The notes: generated from the letters alone by a model not told the origin. 64,000 nt of DNA from Alphaproteobacteria bacterium (GCA_009928665.1 SACF01000002.1:1-64000); one strand, 5' to 3'. Counted from the stretch's first letter, positions 54,354 through 64,000 are shown. Numbers and translations: made by a program.

Positions 54354-57300
54354 ATGTATCGTATCATTTTCAGGGCAGTTTTCTGTTGTTTTTGTTTTAT
54401 TTCTGCGACCGGTTATGCCCAGAACTCCTTTGAAAGGATGACCACCTGCGATTATACAGTCAGATGCTGGAAAGAAGAGCAGGGTTTCAACGATAACATT
54501 TATGCCCTTGCCATTACTCCCGAGGGATTCATCTGGCTCGGTTCCACCGATGGCATTACCCGGTTCGACGGGATTGAGGGCGTCCTTTTCAACCGGCACA
54601 ATGTACGGGAAATGACCGAAGACGACTGCAGCGTTTTATATGTCGGTAGCGATAACACGCTGTATGCCGGCCTGTTCAACGGATTATTGCTGGGATACCG
54701 AAATGGAATCTTCAAAACGATCGGAACCAGGGAGATATTTCAACATAGCTCGATCACCGCAATCTGCGAAGTTGGTCCGGGAAACCTCTGTATCGTTCCC
54801 GACGGAAAAGGAATCGTCATGCTGAACCATGACAAGGTCAGCCATTTCAATGTATCGTCCGGGTTGTTGTCAGATGAAGTAACGGCCATTTGTCCCGGAT
54901 CCGGGAAGGAGTTATGGGTGGCTACTGACCGTGGATTGTGCAGAATTGCCGGAGGCAACGTACAGCCCGTCCCATCCGGAAACAGGCGCCCGGTTCCCTT
55001 AATCACGTCGATGGTGGCAGAAGCGTCGGGAAAGCTTTGGCTTGGTGGCAATAATGGTAGTCTTTGGTCGTATGACAGGGAACAATTCACACCAATCGAA
55101 CCGGCAGGTTACAGGGGCGGATTTATGGTTAAGTCGCTCTATCTTTCCCGCGATGGAAGGGCATTATGGATCGGAACCAGCGGAGATGGTTTATACCGGT
55201 TTGACCTGAATAGCAAATCTGTGCTTCGATTCTGTTCCCAGAATGGGCTGGGATCGGATTTGGTCGAATGTATTACCGGGGACCGAAGGGGTTCCGTTCT
55301 GGCCGGGACACAAGGTGGGGGTTTGACCAGGATCACCAGGAACCGTATTCATTTCTATACACCTGAGGATGGTTTACAGGATCAATCGGTTATGGGCATT
55401 AGCATCAACCGGGAGGGTGAAATCCTGATCGGACACGAGAACGGAAGGATTACATCTTTCCGGAACGGAATGTTCAGCGATTTTACCAGGGAGCTGGGAA
55501 TGCCCGGTATGCCGGTTTTTTCGATTGCCTTTGGTCCGGAAGATCAGAAACTGGCAGCCACTGTCGGAGCCCTGGTGGTTCATGAAAAAGGCAGGAGAAG
55601 CATGGATCGACAGTGCACGGGACTGAACAATTCGTTGTTTCATGCACTTTTTTTCGACCGTGAGGGCACCCTGTGGGCCGGAACGGATGAGGGGATTTAC
55701 AAGGTAAAAAACAATCAGGTAAACACCCTTACACTGGCCCAGGGGCTTACGGACGACCGGATCTTTTGTTTCCTGGAAGACGATAAACACAGAATCTGGA
55801 TCGGGACTCAGGAAGGTGGAATCTCTGTATTTGACAATGGGAAGATTACCGGGATCAACACAAAAGATGGATTGTCGGATAACATGGTGCTGGCTTTGTA
55901 TGAAGACCGGGATCACATCGTTTGGGCCGGAACAGGTCACAACGGACTAAACCGGATCGACCCGTCTACCGGCAACATCAGGTCCCTGAATGACCTCATC
56001 GATGAAACGACCATCACCTATATCACCGGGGACGACCAGGGAAGGTTATGGGTGGGTACCGGCGACGGAATCTATTCGCTGGTTTTGGCTGAAGTTACAG
56101 GATATATTAACGGAACCGTTTCTAAACCGAGGGTATTATATATTGGGAGTGATGAAGGGATGCTTAGTTCTGCCTGCACCGGAGGAGTATTCCCGGCCGG
56201 CGTCTTTACCCGGGACCATAAAATTTGGTTTTCCACCGATAAAGGCATTGCCGAAATCGATCCACTTAAAATGGAGCAACCCGTAGAATCACCTGAGGCA
56301 GTGATTACAGAGCTGATTTGTAACAGGGACACCTTTTACCTCAATAAGCCGGTTAAACTACCCGCCGGGGTCATTCACCTGGAAATCAGATTTACCGCAC
56401 CCTGGATGGAATCGCCTGAAAAACTCAAGTTCCGGTATAAACTTGAGGGATACGATAAAGTCTGGTCTGCCGGCGACGGAACGCGGTTTGCCCATTACAC
56501 CAAGGTGCCACCGGGAGACTATACCTTTAAACTGGAGGTATCCGACCGAAATGGCCAGTGGAACGGTAGTCAGACCGCCGTTACCTTTTCAGTCGCTCCG
56601 TTTTATTATCAGTCATGGTGGTTTATCCTTCTTTGTGTGTTGGCAGCCTTGCTGATTTTGTATGGGATCGTCAAGTTCCGGATCAGGCAAATCCGCGACC
56701 GCGAGCTGGAGATTCTCGTTGCTAAAAGGACAGATGAAATCAGGAGGTTGAATGAAAACCTGGAGCAACAGGTGAATGACCGGACTGCGCAGCTCCTGGT
56801 GACCAATTCAGAGCTGGAGGCGTTTACCTTTTCCGTGTCACATGACCTGAGGGCCCCGGTTCGCCGGATAGATGGACTGATCACAGCCCTGGTTGAGGAT
56901 TATGGCGACAGGATTGGGACAGAGGCCGCAGATTTGCTGGCCAAGATCATGGAATCGACAAGATCGATCGGACAGCTCATTGAAGAGTTTCTTAAGTTAT
57001 CGCGAATCGCCCGGCATGAGCTCGAGCTGACGGAACTTGACCTGACCCGGCTTGTTGAGGATATACTTCAAAAGTTGAGGCAACAGTACCCCGAACGATC
57101 CGTGGGTGCAAAGATACAGCCCGGGCTCACCGTGGTTGCTGACGGGAGCCTTGTCCAGATCGTCATACAAAACCTGCTTGACAATGCCTGGAAGTACACC
57201 GGTAAAAAAGCTGACGGGTTTATTGAAATTGGTACGACTATAAAAGATGGAAGGAGTCTTTACTTTATTCGTGATAATGGAGCAGGATTTGACATGAACC

Positions 57301-57533
57301 ATTATCAGAAGCTCTTTGTTCCTTTCCAGCGGCTGCACAGTGACGATCAGTTCACCGGAATCGGGATCGGTCTTGCTACCGTGAAGCGGATCATATCGCG
57401 CCATGGCGGGGTTATCTTTGCAGAAAGTGAGTCTGGGGTCGGCACAACTTTCTATTTTTCTTTCTCAGAAATGAACATCACAAATAAACAAGATATTTAT
57501 GAGCAAGTTAAACCTGTTGTTGGTAGAGGATAA
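54354..57533 (+). CDS. Two-component sensor histidine kinase with periplasmic propeller
   Basis: 1,059 residues. Signal peptide 1-22. Residues about 40-640 hold repeated reg_prop units of the type DREGTLWAGTDEGIYK, forming two seven-bladed propellers, then a Y_Y_Y domain (about 665-745). One membrane helix (about 752-772) and a short coiled coil lead to the kinase core, with the phospho-acceptor His830 in SVSHDLRAP, and the ATPase domain up to about 1,035. Propeller kinases of Bacteroidota sense polysaccharide fragments or similar. This one stops after the ATPase and has neither receiver nor AraC output, unlike fused hybrid (HTCS) regulators. Its end overlaps the start of the next gene by 35 bases, so the partner is probably that protein. 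Confidence 0.93.
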   Translation: MYRIIFRAVFCCFCFISATGYAQNSFERMTTCDYTVRCWKEEQGFNDNIYALAITPEGFIWLGSTDGITRFDGIEGVLFNRHNVREMTEDDCSVLYVGSDNTLYAGLFNGLLLGYRNGIFKTIGTREIFQHSSITAICEVGPGNLCIVPDGKGIVMLNHDKVSHFNVSSGLLSDEVTAICPGSGKELWVATDRGLCRIAGGNVQPVPSGNRRPVPLITSMVAEASGKLWLGGNNGSLWSYDREQFTPIEPAGYRGGFMVKSLYLSRDGRALWIGTSGDGLYRFDLNSKSVLRFCSQNGLGSDLVECITGDRRGSVLAGTQGGGLTRITRNRIHFYTPEDGLQDQSVMGISINREGEILIGHENGRITSFRNGMFSDFTRELGMPGMPVFSIAFGPEDQKLAATVGALVVHEKGRRSMDRQCTGLNNSLFHALFFDREGTLWAGTDEGIYKVKNNQVNTLTLAQGLTDDRIFCFLEDDKHRIWIGTQEGGISVFDNGKITGINTKDGLSDNMVLALYEDRDHIVWAGTGHNGLNRIDPSTGNIRSLNDLIDETTITYITGDDQGRLWVGTGDGIYSLVLAEVTGYINGTVSKPRVLYIGSDEGMLSSACTGGVFPAGVFTRDHKIWFSTDKGIAEIDPLKMEQPVESPEAVITELICNRDTFYLNKPVKLPAGVIHLEIRFTAPWMESPEKLKFRYKLEGYDKVWSAGDGTRFAHYTKVPPGDYTFKLEVSDRNGQWNGSQTAVTFSVAPFYYQSWWFILLCVLAALLILYGIVKFRIRQIRDRELEILVAKRTDEIRRLNENLEQQVNDRTAQLLVTNSELEAFTFSVSHDLRAPVRRIDGLITALVEDYGDRIGTEAADLLAKIMESTRSIGQLIEEFLKLSRIARHELELTELDLTRLVEDILQKLRQQYPERSVGAKIQPGLTVVADGSLVQIVIQNLLDNAWKYTGKKADGFIEIGTTIKDGRSLYFIRDNGAGFDMNHYQKLFVPFQRLHSDDQFTGIGIGLATVKRIISRHGGVIFAESESGVGTTFYFSFSEMNITNKQDIYEQVKPVVGRG

Positions 57534-59454
57534 CGACACCGATGCCCTGCTCGTTGTAAGGCAGCTGAGGAAGGAAGGATTTGAGGTGGAACACACCCAG
57601 GTCAAGACAGGGGCAGAAATGGAGCTGGCTTTGGCCCAGGGTAACTGGGACATTGTGATCAGTGATTATTCGTTGCCGGGATTTGGCGGAGGCGATGCGC
57701 TAAAACTATTCAAATCGAAAAATCTGGATATCCCGTTTATCCTGGTTTCGGGAACCGTCGGCGAAGAAATCGCTGTCAACATTATGAAAGGCGGAGCCAA
57801 TGATTACCTCATGAAGACCCATCTAAACAGGTTGGGTCCGGCAGTAAAGCGCGAATTGGAGGAGACCGTGATGAAAAGGGAAAAACGACGGATTGAAAAC
57901 ACGTTGACCCGCACCGAACAACGTTTTCAGCGGTTGATTCAGGATATTCTGGATGTCGTTTGGCTTTCGAATATCGACGGAAGTAAAATCTACCTCATTA
58001 ACTCGGCATTTGACCGGCTTTATGGATCAGAGTTCGGGGAAATAAAGATGGAGCCAAGGAAGTGGCACGAGCTCGTGGCGGTTGAGGACCGGCCGGCCTA
58101 TCACAAATTCACGGAGGAGTTGAACCTGAGTGGCGTTGGTTCGCTCGAATACCGGATCAACAGAGCTGACGGCAGCGAGCGTTGGGTCATGGATCAAAGG
58201 TACATTGTACAGGGCGACGGTGACGGCGAAAACATGGTCGGCGGTATTCTTTCCGACATTACCGAGAAGAAGAAGTCCGAACAGGAATTGATCCAGGCAA
58301 AAAAGGCAGCCGAAGAGTCGAGCCGTCTGAAATCGGCCTTGCTGCAAAACATGAGCCATGAATTCCGGACCCCCATGAATGGAATCCTTGGTTTTTCTGA
58401 TATTTTAATGACCGAAGTCGAAGATCCGCGCTCCCGGTCCATGATTCAATACATTTCATCCTCCGGCAGGAGGCTCCAGCACACTCTCGATTCAATTATG
58501 CTTTTCGCGCAGCTTGAAGGAGGCCTCTCGTTAAATATGACGGTTACCGATTGTGCGGTAGTCCTAAGGGAAATATTCCGGGATCTGTTACCTGCAGCAG
58601 GATCAAAAGGACTGATTATGGAATTGAATGCATCGGAACCTTTGAGGATCGTGTCCGACTGCAAACTGATCGACCAGGCCATTCGCAATCTTGTTGAAAA
58701 TGCGATAAAGTTCACACAACAGGGAAAGATAAATGTAATGGCAAAAAAAACTGATCGGGGAGATCCGGAAGTGGAAATCACTATCGCCGATACCGGAATC
58801 GGAATCCCTGCTGAAAAACAGCACATCATCTTTGAAGAATTTCGTCAGGCCAACGAGGGCTACGACCGACCCTATGAAGGGAGTGGCCTCGGATTGTCGA
58901 TCACGCGAAAATGTATTCAGCTTCTGAATGGGATCCTGACCCTGAAAAGCGCTCCGGGTCAGGGATCGGAATTCACGATCAGGCTGCCGGCAACCCCGCC
59001 TCCAGGATTTGGTGAAGAGCCTACTGAAGTGAAGGACAGTGCGGATGCCGCTCATATTCCGGTTATCGCAACACCGGAGATCCCGGAGATCCTGCTGGTT
59101 GAGGATAATGATTCCAACATTGAACTTATCAAGCTGTTCCTGAAAGACAATTACCGTCTCGAAATCGCGTATGAGGGCGAACAAGCGCTGCAAATGGTAA
59201 AACTCAGGCAGTACGACGTGATCCTGATGGATATCAACCTGGGACCGGGCATGGATGGGATCGATGCCATCGAAGGAATCAGGAAGTTAATCAACTACCA
59301 GTCCACACCCATCATTGCAGTAACCGGTTACACCTTCAGGAATGAGAAAAACTATATTATTTCGAAAGGGGCGGATCATTACCTGGAAAAACCATTCAAA
59401 CGGGAAGTTCTGACCAGTCTCTTGCAGCAGGTATTGAAAACAGGTCACCGGTAG
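57499..59454 (+). CDS. Hybrid histidine kinase REC-PAS-HK-REC
   Basis: 651 residues. REC1 (about 1-120) has acceptor Asp56 in VISDYSLPG; the PAS domain is at about 130-245; the histidine kinase core has His287 in MSHEFRTPMNG and the ATPase N, G1 and G2 motifs (NLVENAIKFT, IADTGIGIP, GSGLGLSI). REC2 (about 530-650) has Asp578 in VILMDINLGPGMDG. No membrane segment or DNA-binding output is present, so it passes phosphate on. The 35-base overlap with the upstream kinase indicates coupling in one relay. The final response regulator is not in the window. Confidence 0.93.
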   Translation: MSKLNLLLVEDNDTDALLVVRQLRKEGFEVEHTQVKTGAEMELALAQGNWDIVISDYSLPGFGGGDALKLFKSKNLDIPFILVSGTVGEEIAVNIMKGGANDYLMKTHLNRLGPAVKRELEETVMKREKRRIENTLTRTEQRFQRLIQDILDVVWLSNIDGSKIYLINSAFDRLYGSEFGEIKMEPRKWHELVAVEDRPAYHKFTEELNLSGVGSLEYRINRADGSERWVMDQRYIVQGDGDGENMVGGILSDITEKKKSEQELIQAKKAAEESSRLKSALLQNMSHEFRTPMNGILGFSDILMTEVEDPRSRSMIQYISSSGRRLQHTLDSIMLFAQLEGGLSLNMTVTDCAVVLREIFRDLLPAAGSKGLIMELNASEPLRIVSDCKLIDQAIRNLVENAIKFTQQGKINVMAKKTDRGDPEVEITIADTGIGIPAEKQHIIFEEFRQANEGYDRPYEGSGLGLSITRKCIQLLNGILTLKSAPGQGSEFTIRLPATPPPGFGEEPTEVKDSADAAHIPVIATPEIPEILLVEDNDSNIELIKLFLKDNYRLEIAYEGEQALQMVKLRQYDVILMDINLGPGMDGIDAIEGIRKLINYQSTPIIAVTGYTFRNEKNYIISKGADHYLEKPFKREVLTSLLQQVLKTGHR

Positions 59455-59493
59455 GCAGAATCTACTCCCAAAACGCCGTATCGGGCCTTCCGG

Positions 59494-60708
59494 TTACCGC
59501 AACAACAGGATCGTTCCCGAATTCCCGGTTTTAAACTTCCTGTTATCTTCATAATAGATGACCCAGGAATAGACTCCGCCCGGACAGGGTTCGCCGGTCC
59601 CTTGCATCAATCCGTTCCAGGGCATGTCGATATCGTGGGCTGTAAAAACCTGCTGCCCCCAACGGTCAAAGATCTGGAGATTGAAAAGGGTAATATTCTC
59701 ACGGGGGATACCTTTGATCCTGAAAAAATCGTTCAAGCCGTCGCCGTTGGGTGTAAAGGCATTGGGAATGTACGGTTCGACGATCACGGTCACGGTACTG
59801 CTGTAAGTTTCACCGCTGCATAAGGTACAGAAGGATTGATAGGTTGTGGTTTCGGTTGGCGCCACCACCACACTTTGCTGATCAGAGAGAAATTCGGATC
59901 CCTCGTACCAGGTAAAGGTAATTTTATCACCCGGTGTAATAGGAAACATGGAATACGGAATCCGTGTAACGGTATATGTATTCTGTGAGGCGGGTACAAA
60001 GCGCCACCCTTCGCGTTCGGCGCTCCAACTGGTCGAATTTCGGGCCATGTTGGGCAGGGTATCGCATAGATAGCCAGTTTCATCCTGCAAACCGATGGTA
60101 CACCTGTTATCCCAGTTGGTGCAGATGGGCTTGCTGAAAATATGCGTTTCGATGGTATCGCCTTCCTTTAGAACAATCTGGAAGGTGACGTAGTTGGTCA
60201 TACATCCCACCATCGGGCACTGGCACCACATCACAACCAACCGACGGTTAGGTTCGGTTCCGATGGTCTGGTAAAAAATATAGGGACTTCCGGCTTGTAT
60301 GGGGTTGTAATCTTCCATGGCTCCAAGAATACAATTTTTAGGGCTGGTCGGAGCTGCACTCGGAAGGCGGATGTTCCGCGTGGCCCCCCAGTTCACGTCA
60401 TGCGTAAAACTAATCCACCCGTTGTCGCCGATAGAGAACCGGGAATAGGTCTGACCATAGAAGGTGAAGGGAAAACCGATATCAAAAGGGCCTTCTACAT
60501 GATTGTCGGAGGTGGTGACTCCCTGGGCTAAAAGTCCGTAATTCGCCGTGAGGGTCACCGGTACCCCGGGGTTAATTGTGACTTCCTCCCCGGCATTGAG
60601 TTGTGCGGAAACAAAAAAGGGATGGAAAAACAGGAGGAAGATCGCACACCGAATGTAGTGGTACCGGGAAGATAAAAAGGTAATTTTCAAAATGTCGACC
60701 ACAACCAA
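59494..60708 (-). CDS. T9SS type B cargo, gliding-motility C-terminal domain protein
   Basis: 404 residues from TTG 60708. Start uncertain, because there is no ATG; TTG 60690 or GTG 60702 are alternatives. A signal peptide ends at FFVSAQ. The main part (about 40-280) contains beta-rich adhesin-like repeats with Cys-rich motifs (CQCPMVGCMTNYV, CSGETYSSTV). The C-terminus is the CHU_C/type B sorting domain: PNAFTPNGDGLNDFFRI, LQIFDRWGQQVF and YSWVIYYEDN. Such proteins are exported by T9SS and attached to the surface. Convergent with the hybrid kinase gene. Confidence 0.85.
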   Translation of the reverse strand: MVVVDILKITFLSSRYHYIRCAIFLLFFHPFFVSAQLNAGEEVTINPGVPVTLTANYGLLAQGVTTSDNHVEGPFDIGFPFTFYGQTYSRFSIGDNGWISFTHDVNWGATRNIRLPSAAPTSPKNCILGAMEDYNPIQAGSPYIFYQTIGTEPNRRLVVMWCQCPMVGCMTNYVTFQIVLKEGDTIETHIFSKPICTNWDNRCTIGLQDETGYLCDTLPNMARNSTSWSAEREGWRFVPASQNTYTVTRIPYSMFPITPGDKITFTWYEGSEFLSDQQSVVVAPTETTTYQSFCTLCSGETYSSTVTVIVEPYIPNAFTPNGDGLNDFFRIKGIPRENITLFNLQIFDRWGQQVFTAHDIDMPWNGLMQGTGEPCPGGVYSWVIYYEDNRKFKTGNSGTILLLR

Positions 60709-60822
60709 CTTTGAACTTTAAATTTTGAATTCTGTTTCCCGGATCCAGGGCGCTTCTTTTCCTCCCCCGGGAGTTTCCTGTTTACTTTAAAGGCAAATAT
60801 CCATAAATTTCTGAAATAATCT

Positions 60823-60830
60823 TACTTTTG
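60823..60830 (+). promoter_or_regulatory. Putative glyA -7 promoter box
   Basis: TACTTTTG matches TAnnTTTG. An in-frame start at 60828 lies inside this box, so the true start must be the ATG at 60888. Confidence 0.55.
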
Positions 60831-60887
60831 TCGTATCGAAAAGCCAATAAATCAAACGAAATATTTGTCATAAAAATTTTAACCATC

Positions 60888-62165
60888 ATGAAAAAAGATA
60901 CCGCGCTTTTCAGGATCATCAAAAGTGAATTGCATCGTCAGACAAGCGGTCTGGAGTTGATTGCATCTGAGAACTTTGTCAGTGACCAGGTTTTAAAGGC
61001 CATGGGTTCATGCCTCACCAACAAGTACGCCGAGGGGTACCCGGGAAAAAGATATTACGGGGGATGTCAGCATGTTGACGAGTCGGAGCAGCTGGCGATC
61101 GACCGGGCAAAGGCGTTATTCAATGCCGCATGGGTGAATGTTCAGCCCCATTCGGGCGCACAGGCTAACATGGCGGTGCTGATGGCCTGTTTGAAACCCG
61201 GCGACACCTTCATGGGTCTGGATTTGGCGCATGGGGGTCATCTTTCGCATGGTTCGCCGGTCAACTCTTCAGGAATTCTGTACAAAGCCGTCGGATACCA
61301 GGTTGAACTGGAGACCGGTGTGATCAACTATGATAAGATGGAGGAAAAGGCGAAGGCGATTCGGCCAAAGCTCATTATTGCGGGGGCCTCTGCTTATTCC
61401 CGTGACTGGGATTATCGCAGGATGCGAAAAATTGCCGACAGCATCGGCGCCCTGCTCATGGCCGACATTGCGCACCCGGCCGGGTTGATCGCGAGAGGAT
61501 TGCTCAATGATCCGCTTCCCTATTGCCATATTGTAACCACCACCACGCATAAAACGCTTCGCGGGCCGAGGGGCGGAATGATCATGATGGGTAAGGATTT
61601 CCCGAATCCATGGGGGCTGACAACACCCAAAGGCGAGATCAAAATGATGTCGCAGCTCCTCGATTCGGCCGTTTTTCCCGGGGTCCAGGGCGGCCCCCTC
61701 GAGCATGTTATTGCAGCAAAAGCGGTATCGTTCTTTGAAGCCCTCTCGGATGATTACATGGACTATGTGATCCAGGTCAGAAAAAATGCTACAGCGATGG
61801 CAAAAGCATTCATGCAAAAAGGGTATCATGTGATCTCGGACGGAACCGACAACCATCTGATGCTGATCGACCTTCGCACAAAATTTCCGGATATCACCGG
61901 GAAACAGGTTGAAAATACACTGGTACGGGCCGATATCACCGTTAACAAGAATATGGTTCCTTTCGACAGCCGTTCACCATTCCAGACCTCAGGGCTCCGT
62001 GTAGGAACCCCGGCCGTTACCACGCGTGGGTTGAAAGAGAAGGATATGCCCAAGATCGTGAACCTGATCGATGAAGTAATCAGCGACATTGAAAACGAAG
62101 CAAAGATCCTCAAAGTCAGGAAAAAAGTTAACGATATGATGGCTGATCTTCCGCTTTTTGCCTGA
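60888..62165 (+). CDS. glyA: Serine hydroxymethyltransferase
   Basis: 425 residues from ATG 60888 (MKKDTALF). Typical motifs: [28 protein letters not shown] and the PLP lysine in [14 protein letters not shown]. It interconverts serine and glycine with folate one-carbon units. It complements GcvP and Lpd elsewhere in the window. It precedes sixA and ppk1 in the same direction with a short gap. Confidence 0.98.
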   Translation: MKKDTALFRIIKSELHRQTSGLELIASENFVSDQVLKAMGSCLTNKYAEGYPGKRYYGGCQHVDESEQLAIDRAKALFNAAWVNVQPHSGAQANMAVLMACLKPGDTFMGLDLAHGGHLSHGSPVNSSGILYKAVGYQVELETGVINYDKMEEKAKAIRPKLIIAGASAYSRDWDYRRMRKIADSIGALLMADIAHPAGLIARGLLNDPLPYCHIVTTTTHKTLRGPRGGMIMMGKDFPNPWGLTTPKGEIKMMSQLLDSAVFPGVQGGPLEHVIAAKAVSFFEALSDDYMDYVIQVRKNATAMAKAFMQKGYHVISDGTDNHLMLIDLRTKFPDITGKQVENTLVRADITVNKNMVPFDSRSPFQTSGLRVGTPAVTTRGLKEKDMPKIVNLIDEVISDIENEAKILKVRKKVNDMMADLPLFA

Positions 62166-62208
62166 TGTCTCATTAAATCCGACCGATCCCTGTAAAAGTC
62201 TCCCAAAG

Positions 62209-62703
62209 ATGAAAACGCTCTATCTGGTCCGACATGCCAAATCCTCGTGGGAAGAGCCAGGTATTCCGGATTCCGAACGAAATCTCACAACCAAGGGCAT
62301 TGTGAAGACCGGTAAAATTGTCGGGTTTTTACGGCAGCGGAACACGTCCGTCGGGATCCTGGTGTCAAGTCCGGCACGCAGGGCACTCGAAACCGCCAGG
62401 ATCCTGGCCGACGGACTGGGGTACCCGGTGTCGGGGATCAGGACGGAGCGCAGGATTTATGATGGATCGTACGACCGGATCCTCGACATTATCTATGGAA
62501 CCCCGAATGACCTGTCGTCACTCATGATTGTAGGCCATAACCCCACGCTGACCAACCTGGCGAATCTGTTTCTCCATCCCGGGATCGAGAATATGCCCAC
62601 CTCCTGTGTGATCGCCTTGTCGTTCAATGTTGACGCATGGGAGGAGATCCCTGCTGCTGAGGCGATCCGGGAATTTATCGTATTTCCCAAAATGCTGAAG
62701 TAG
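62209..62703 (+). CDS. sixA: SixA-type phosphohistidine phosphatase
   Basis: 164 residues from ATG 62209; an upstream in-frame ATG (62158) lies in the glyA end. Histidine-phosphatase motif LYLVRHAKSSWEE (catalytic His) and VGHNPTLTNLANLF (second His). SixA removes phosphate from histidine of phosphorelay or PTS proteins. Its TAG is followed directly by the ATG of ppk1, with no spacing. A phosphatase beside an enzyme with a phosphohistidine intermediate is notable. Confidence 0.9.
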   Translation: MKTLYLVRHAKSSWEEPGIPDSERNLTTKGIVKTGKIVGFLRQRNTSVGILVSSPARRALETARILADGLGYPVSGIRTERRIYDGSYDRILDIIYGTPNDLSSLMIVGHNPTLTNLANLFLHPGIENMPTSCVIALSFNVDAWEEIPAAEAIREFIVFPKMLK

Positions 62704-64000
62704 ATGGCGTCAAAAGAGAAATTACCGATTCTGAACCGCGATCTCAACTGGCTTCACTTCAACGGAAGGGTATTGCAGGAGGCGGCAGATCCGAGGAATC
62801 CGTTGCTTGAGCGGCTCAAGTTCCTGGGAATTTTCTCCAACAACCGGGATGAGTTTTTCAGGGTCCGCGTTGCCACCCTGAACAGGTTGCTGAAAGTGGA
62901 ACGATCCCGTTACGACACGCCCGTAAATCCCAGGAAAGCCCTGAAAGAGATCGGCCAGGTTGTACAGGCCCAGGAAAAGGAATTTCAACAGATCTATGAA
63001 TCGATTGTAGGTGAACTGGCCTCTCACAATATTTTTATCATCAATGAACACCAGATCACCAGTACACAGGGAACATTCATCCGGAAATATTTCCAGGAAA
63101 AGATTCGTGTCTGCCTGTTCCCGATCATGATCAGCAGCCTGAGGGACATCTCCTCTCTGCGTGATAAATCCATCTACCTGGCGGTTGTTCTCGGGCGAAA
63201 GGATAAGGCTTTGAAGGAGGATCATGCACTGATCGAAGTGCCGACCAAGACCCTGTCGCGCTTCCTGATCCTGCCTCCCGAAGGATCCAAAAGATTCATC
63301 ATCCTGTTGGATGACATCATCCGGTACTGTCTGTCGGATATTTTTTCGGTGTTCGGATACGACACATTCAGCGCTTACACGGTAAAAGTGACCCGTGATG
63401 CTGAAATTGATATCGATACCGATGTCTCAAAGAGTTTTCTCGAAGTGATGACCGAGAGTCTGAAACAACGAAAAAGAGGCATACCGGTAAGATTTGTTTA
63501 CGACCAATCGATTCCCCAGGACCTGTTGCGGATCATCACCAAAAGGCTTGAAATCACGAAAGATGACCCCATCAGGGGCGGTGGGAGGTATCACAATTTC
63601 AAGGATTTCATGGGTTTCCCAAATCTCGATCACCGGGAACTGGAATACGAGCCACTCATCCCCCTTGGGCATAAAGATCTGCCTCAAAACAGGAGTATTC
63701 TTTCATCGATCCGGAAAAAAGATATCCTGCTCCACTACCCGTACCAGTCGTTCCAGTATATCATAGATCTTTTGCGGGAAGTCTCCATTGATCCCAGGGT
63801 GCGTTCGATCAAGATGACCATTTACAGGGCAGCCAGGAATTCAAGCGTGATCAATGCCTTGATTAATGCTGCGCGGAATGGCAAGTATGTTACGGTTTTC
63901 ATGGAACTTCAGGCCCGTTTCGATGAAGAAGCCAACATTTACTGGAGCGAGCGTTTGCGGGAAGAGGGCGTTAAGGTCATTCACAGTATCCCCGGATTCA
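62704..64000 (+). CDS. ppk1: Polyphosphate kinase 1, C-terminus cut by window edge
   Basis: Open from ATG 62704 to the end of the window (432 codons). The N-terminal domain has LNRDLNWLHFNGRVL and FLGIFSNNRDEFFRVRV. The head domain follows, and the start of the first catalytic domain is seen in YPYQSFQYIIDLLREVSID, MTIYRAARNS and VTVFMELQARFDEEANI. PPK1 makes inorganic polyphosphate from ATP through a phosphohistidine intermediate; that histidine region is close to or beyond the window edge. It is in one operon with sixA. Confidence 0.97.
   Translation, partial: MASKEKLPILNRDLNWLHFNGRVLQEAADPRNPLLERLKFLGIFSNNRDEFFRVRVATLNRLLKVERSRYDTPVNPRKALKEIGQVVQAQEKEFQQIYESIVGELASHNIFIINEHQITSTQGTFIRKYFQEKIRVCLFPIMISSLRDISSLRDKSIYLAVVLGRKDKALKEDHALIEVPTKTLSRFLILPPEGSKRFIILLDDIIRYCLSDIFSVFGYDTFSAYTVKVTRDAEIDIDTDVSKSFLEVMTESLKQRKRGIPVRFVYDQSIPQDLLRIITKRLEITKDDPIRGGGRYHNFKDFMGFPNLDHRELEYEPLIPLGHKDLPQNRSILSSIRKKDILLHYPYQSFQYIIDLLREVSIDPRVRSIKMTIYRAARNSSVINALINAARNGKYVTVFMELQARFDEEANIYWSERLREEGVKVIHSIPGF

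Noticed and set aside
60828..60887. In-frame upstream start for glyA
   Set aside because: It lies in the promoter box; ATG 60888 gives the conserved N-terminus.
1..64000. tRNA or rRNA genes
   Set aside because: No cloverleaf-like or rRNA-like sequence was noticed; the gaps between genes are too short and AT-rich. A covariance-model scan would be decisive.

Overview
The window comes from the phylum Bacteroidota, probably order Bacteroidales. It carries type IX secretion (T9SS) cargo of both sorting types, TAnnTTTG-type -7 promoter boxes, SusD-free but lipoprotein- and beta-barrel-rich envelope genes, a two-component propeller sensor kinase, and typical Bacteroidota gene orders (rsfS-ftsH-LUD-cdsA-psd; guaB-PPIase-PPIase-SurA). 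Genes are dense on both strands and no rRNA, tRNA, CRISPR array, phage or insertion sequence was recognised.

The most important feature is a discontinuity near base 5,765. One uninterrupted 1,040-codon frame starts as the SecD half of a SecDF translocase and turns, at about residue 518, into the C-terminal two thirds of a membrane pyrophosphatase (HppA). SecF and the HppA active-site region are both absent. Bases 1-5,765 (M56 peptidase/BlaI pair, a decayed S9 peptidase, Dcp, SecD) and the rest of the window differ in CCGG frequency. I read this as either a chimeric join of two Bacteroidota genomes or a real rearrangement; the first is more likely. Gene context should not be carried across this point.

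Layout: 1-1,178 BlaI-type repressor with an M56 sensor peptidase, behind a promoter covered by AACTAAA/TTTAGTT dyads. 1,423-1,818 S9 peptidase pseudogene. 1,901-4,024 Dcp lipoprotein. 4,214-7,336 SecD::HppA. 7,465-11,892 ECF sigma factor, a membrane-anchored protein with a C-terminal barrel, and a T9SS-secreted PKD protein. 12,087-14,945 glycine decarboxylase. 15,064-22,058 two hormone-sensitive-lipase-type esterases and a methionine/threonine block (methionine gamma-lyase type enzyme, ThrH, ThrC, MetY-like enzyme). 22,312-28,208 Lpd, RfbC, a lytic transglycosylase and UvrA. 28,253-33,628 LOG protein, RsfS, FtsH, LUD protein, CdsA and Psd. 33,633-39,052 DUF2461, two outer-membrane barrel proteins, and a DUF4252/anti-sigma/sigma operon. 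39,249-42,801 POT peptide transporter, radical SAM protein and a GPP34 (GOLPH3-like) protein. 42,859-46,370 pstSCAB without phoU. 46,447-53,172 MoxR, three parvulin-type or SurA-like periplasmic folding factors and GuaB. 53,318-54,257 two orphan proteins. 54,354-59,454 propeller sensor kinase plus hybrid kinase. 59,494-60,708 T9SS type B protein. 60,888-64,000 GlyA, SixA and a truncated Ppk1.

GcvP, Lpd and GlyA together give glycine/serine one-carbon exchange. ThrH and ThrC give threonine from homoserine, while the two gamma-type PLP enzymes handle the sulfur branch. CdsA and Psd supply phosphatidylethanolamine. PstSCAB imports phosphate and Ppk1 can store it. I saw no clearly new defence or mobile system; the chimeric frame, the BlaI operator array, a G-quadruplex motif and a few unusual architectures are the points worth following.
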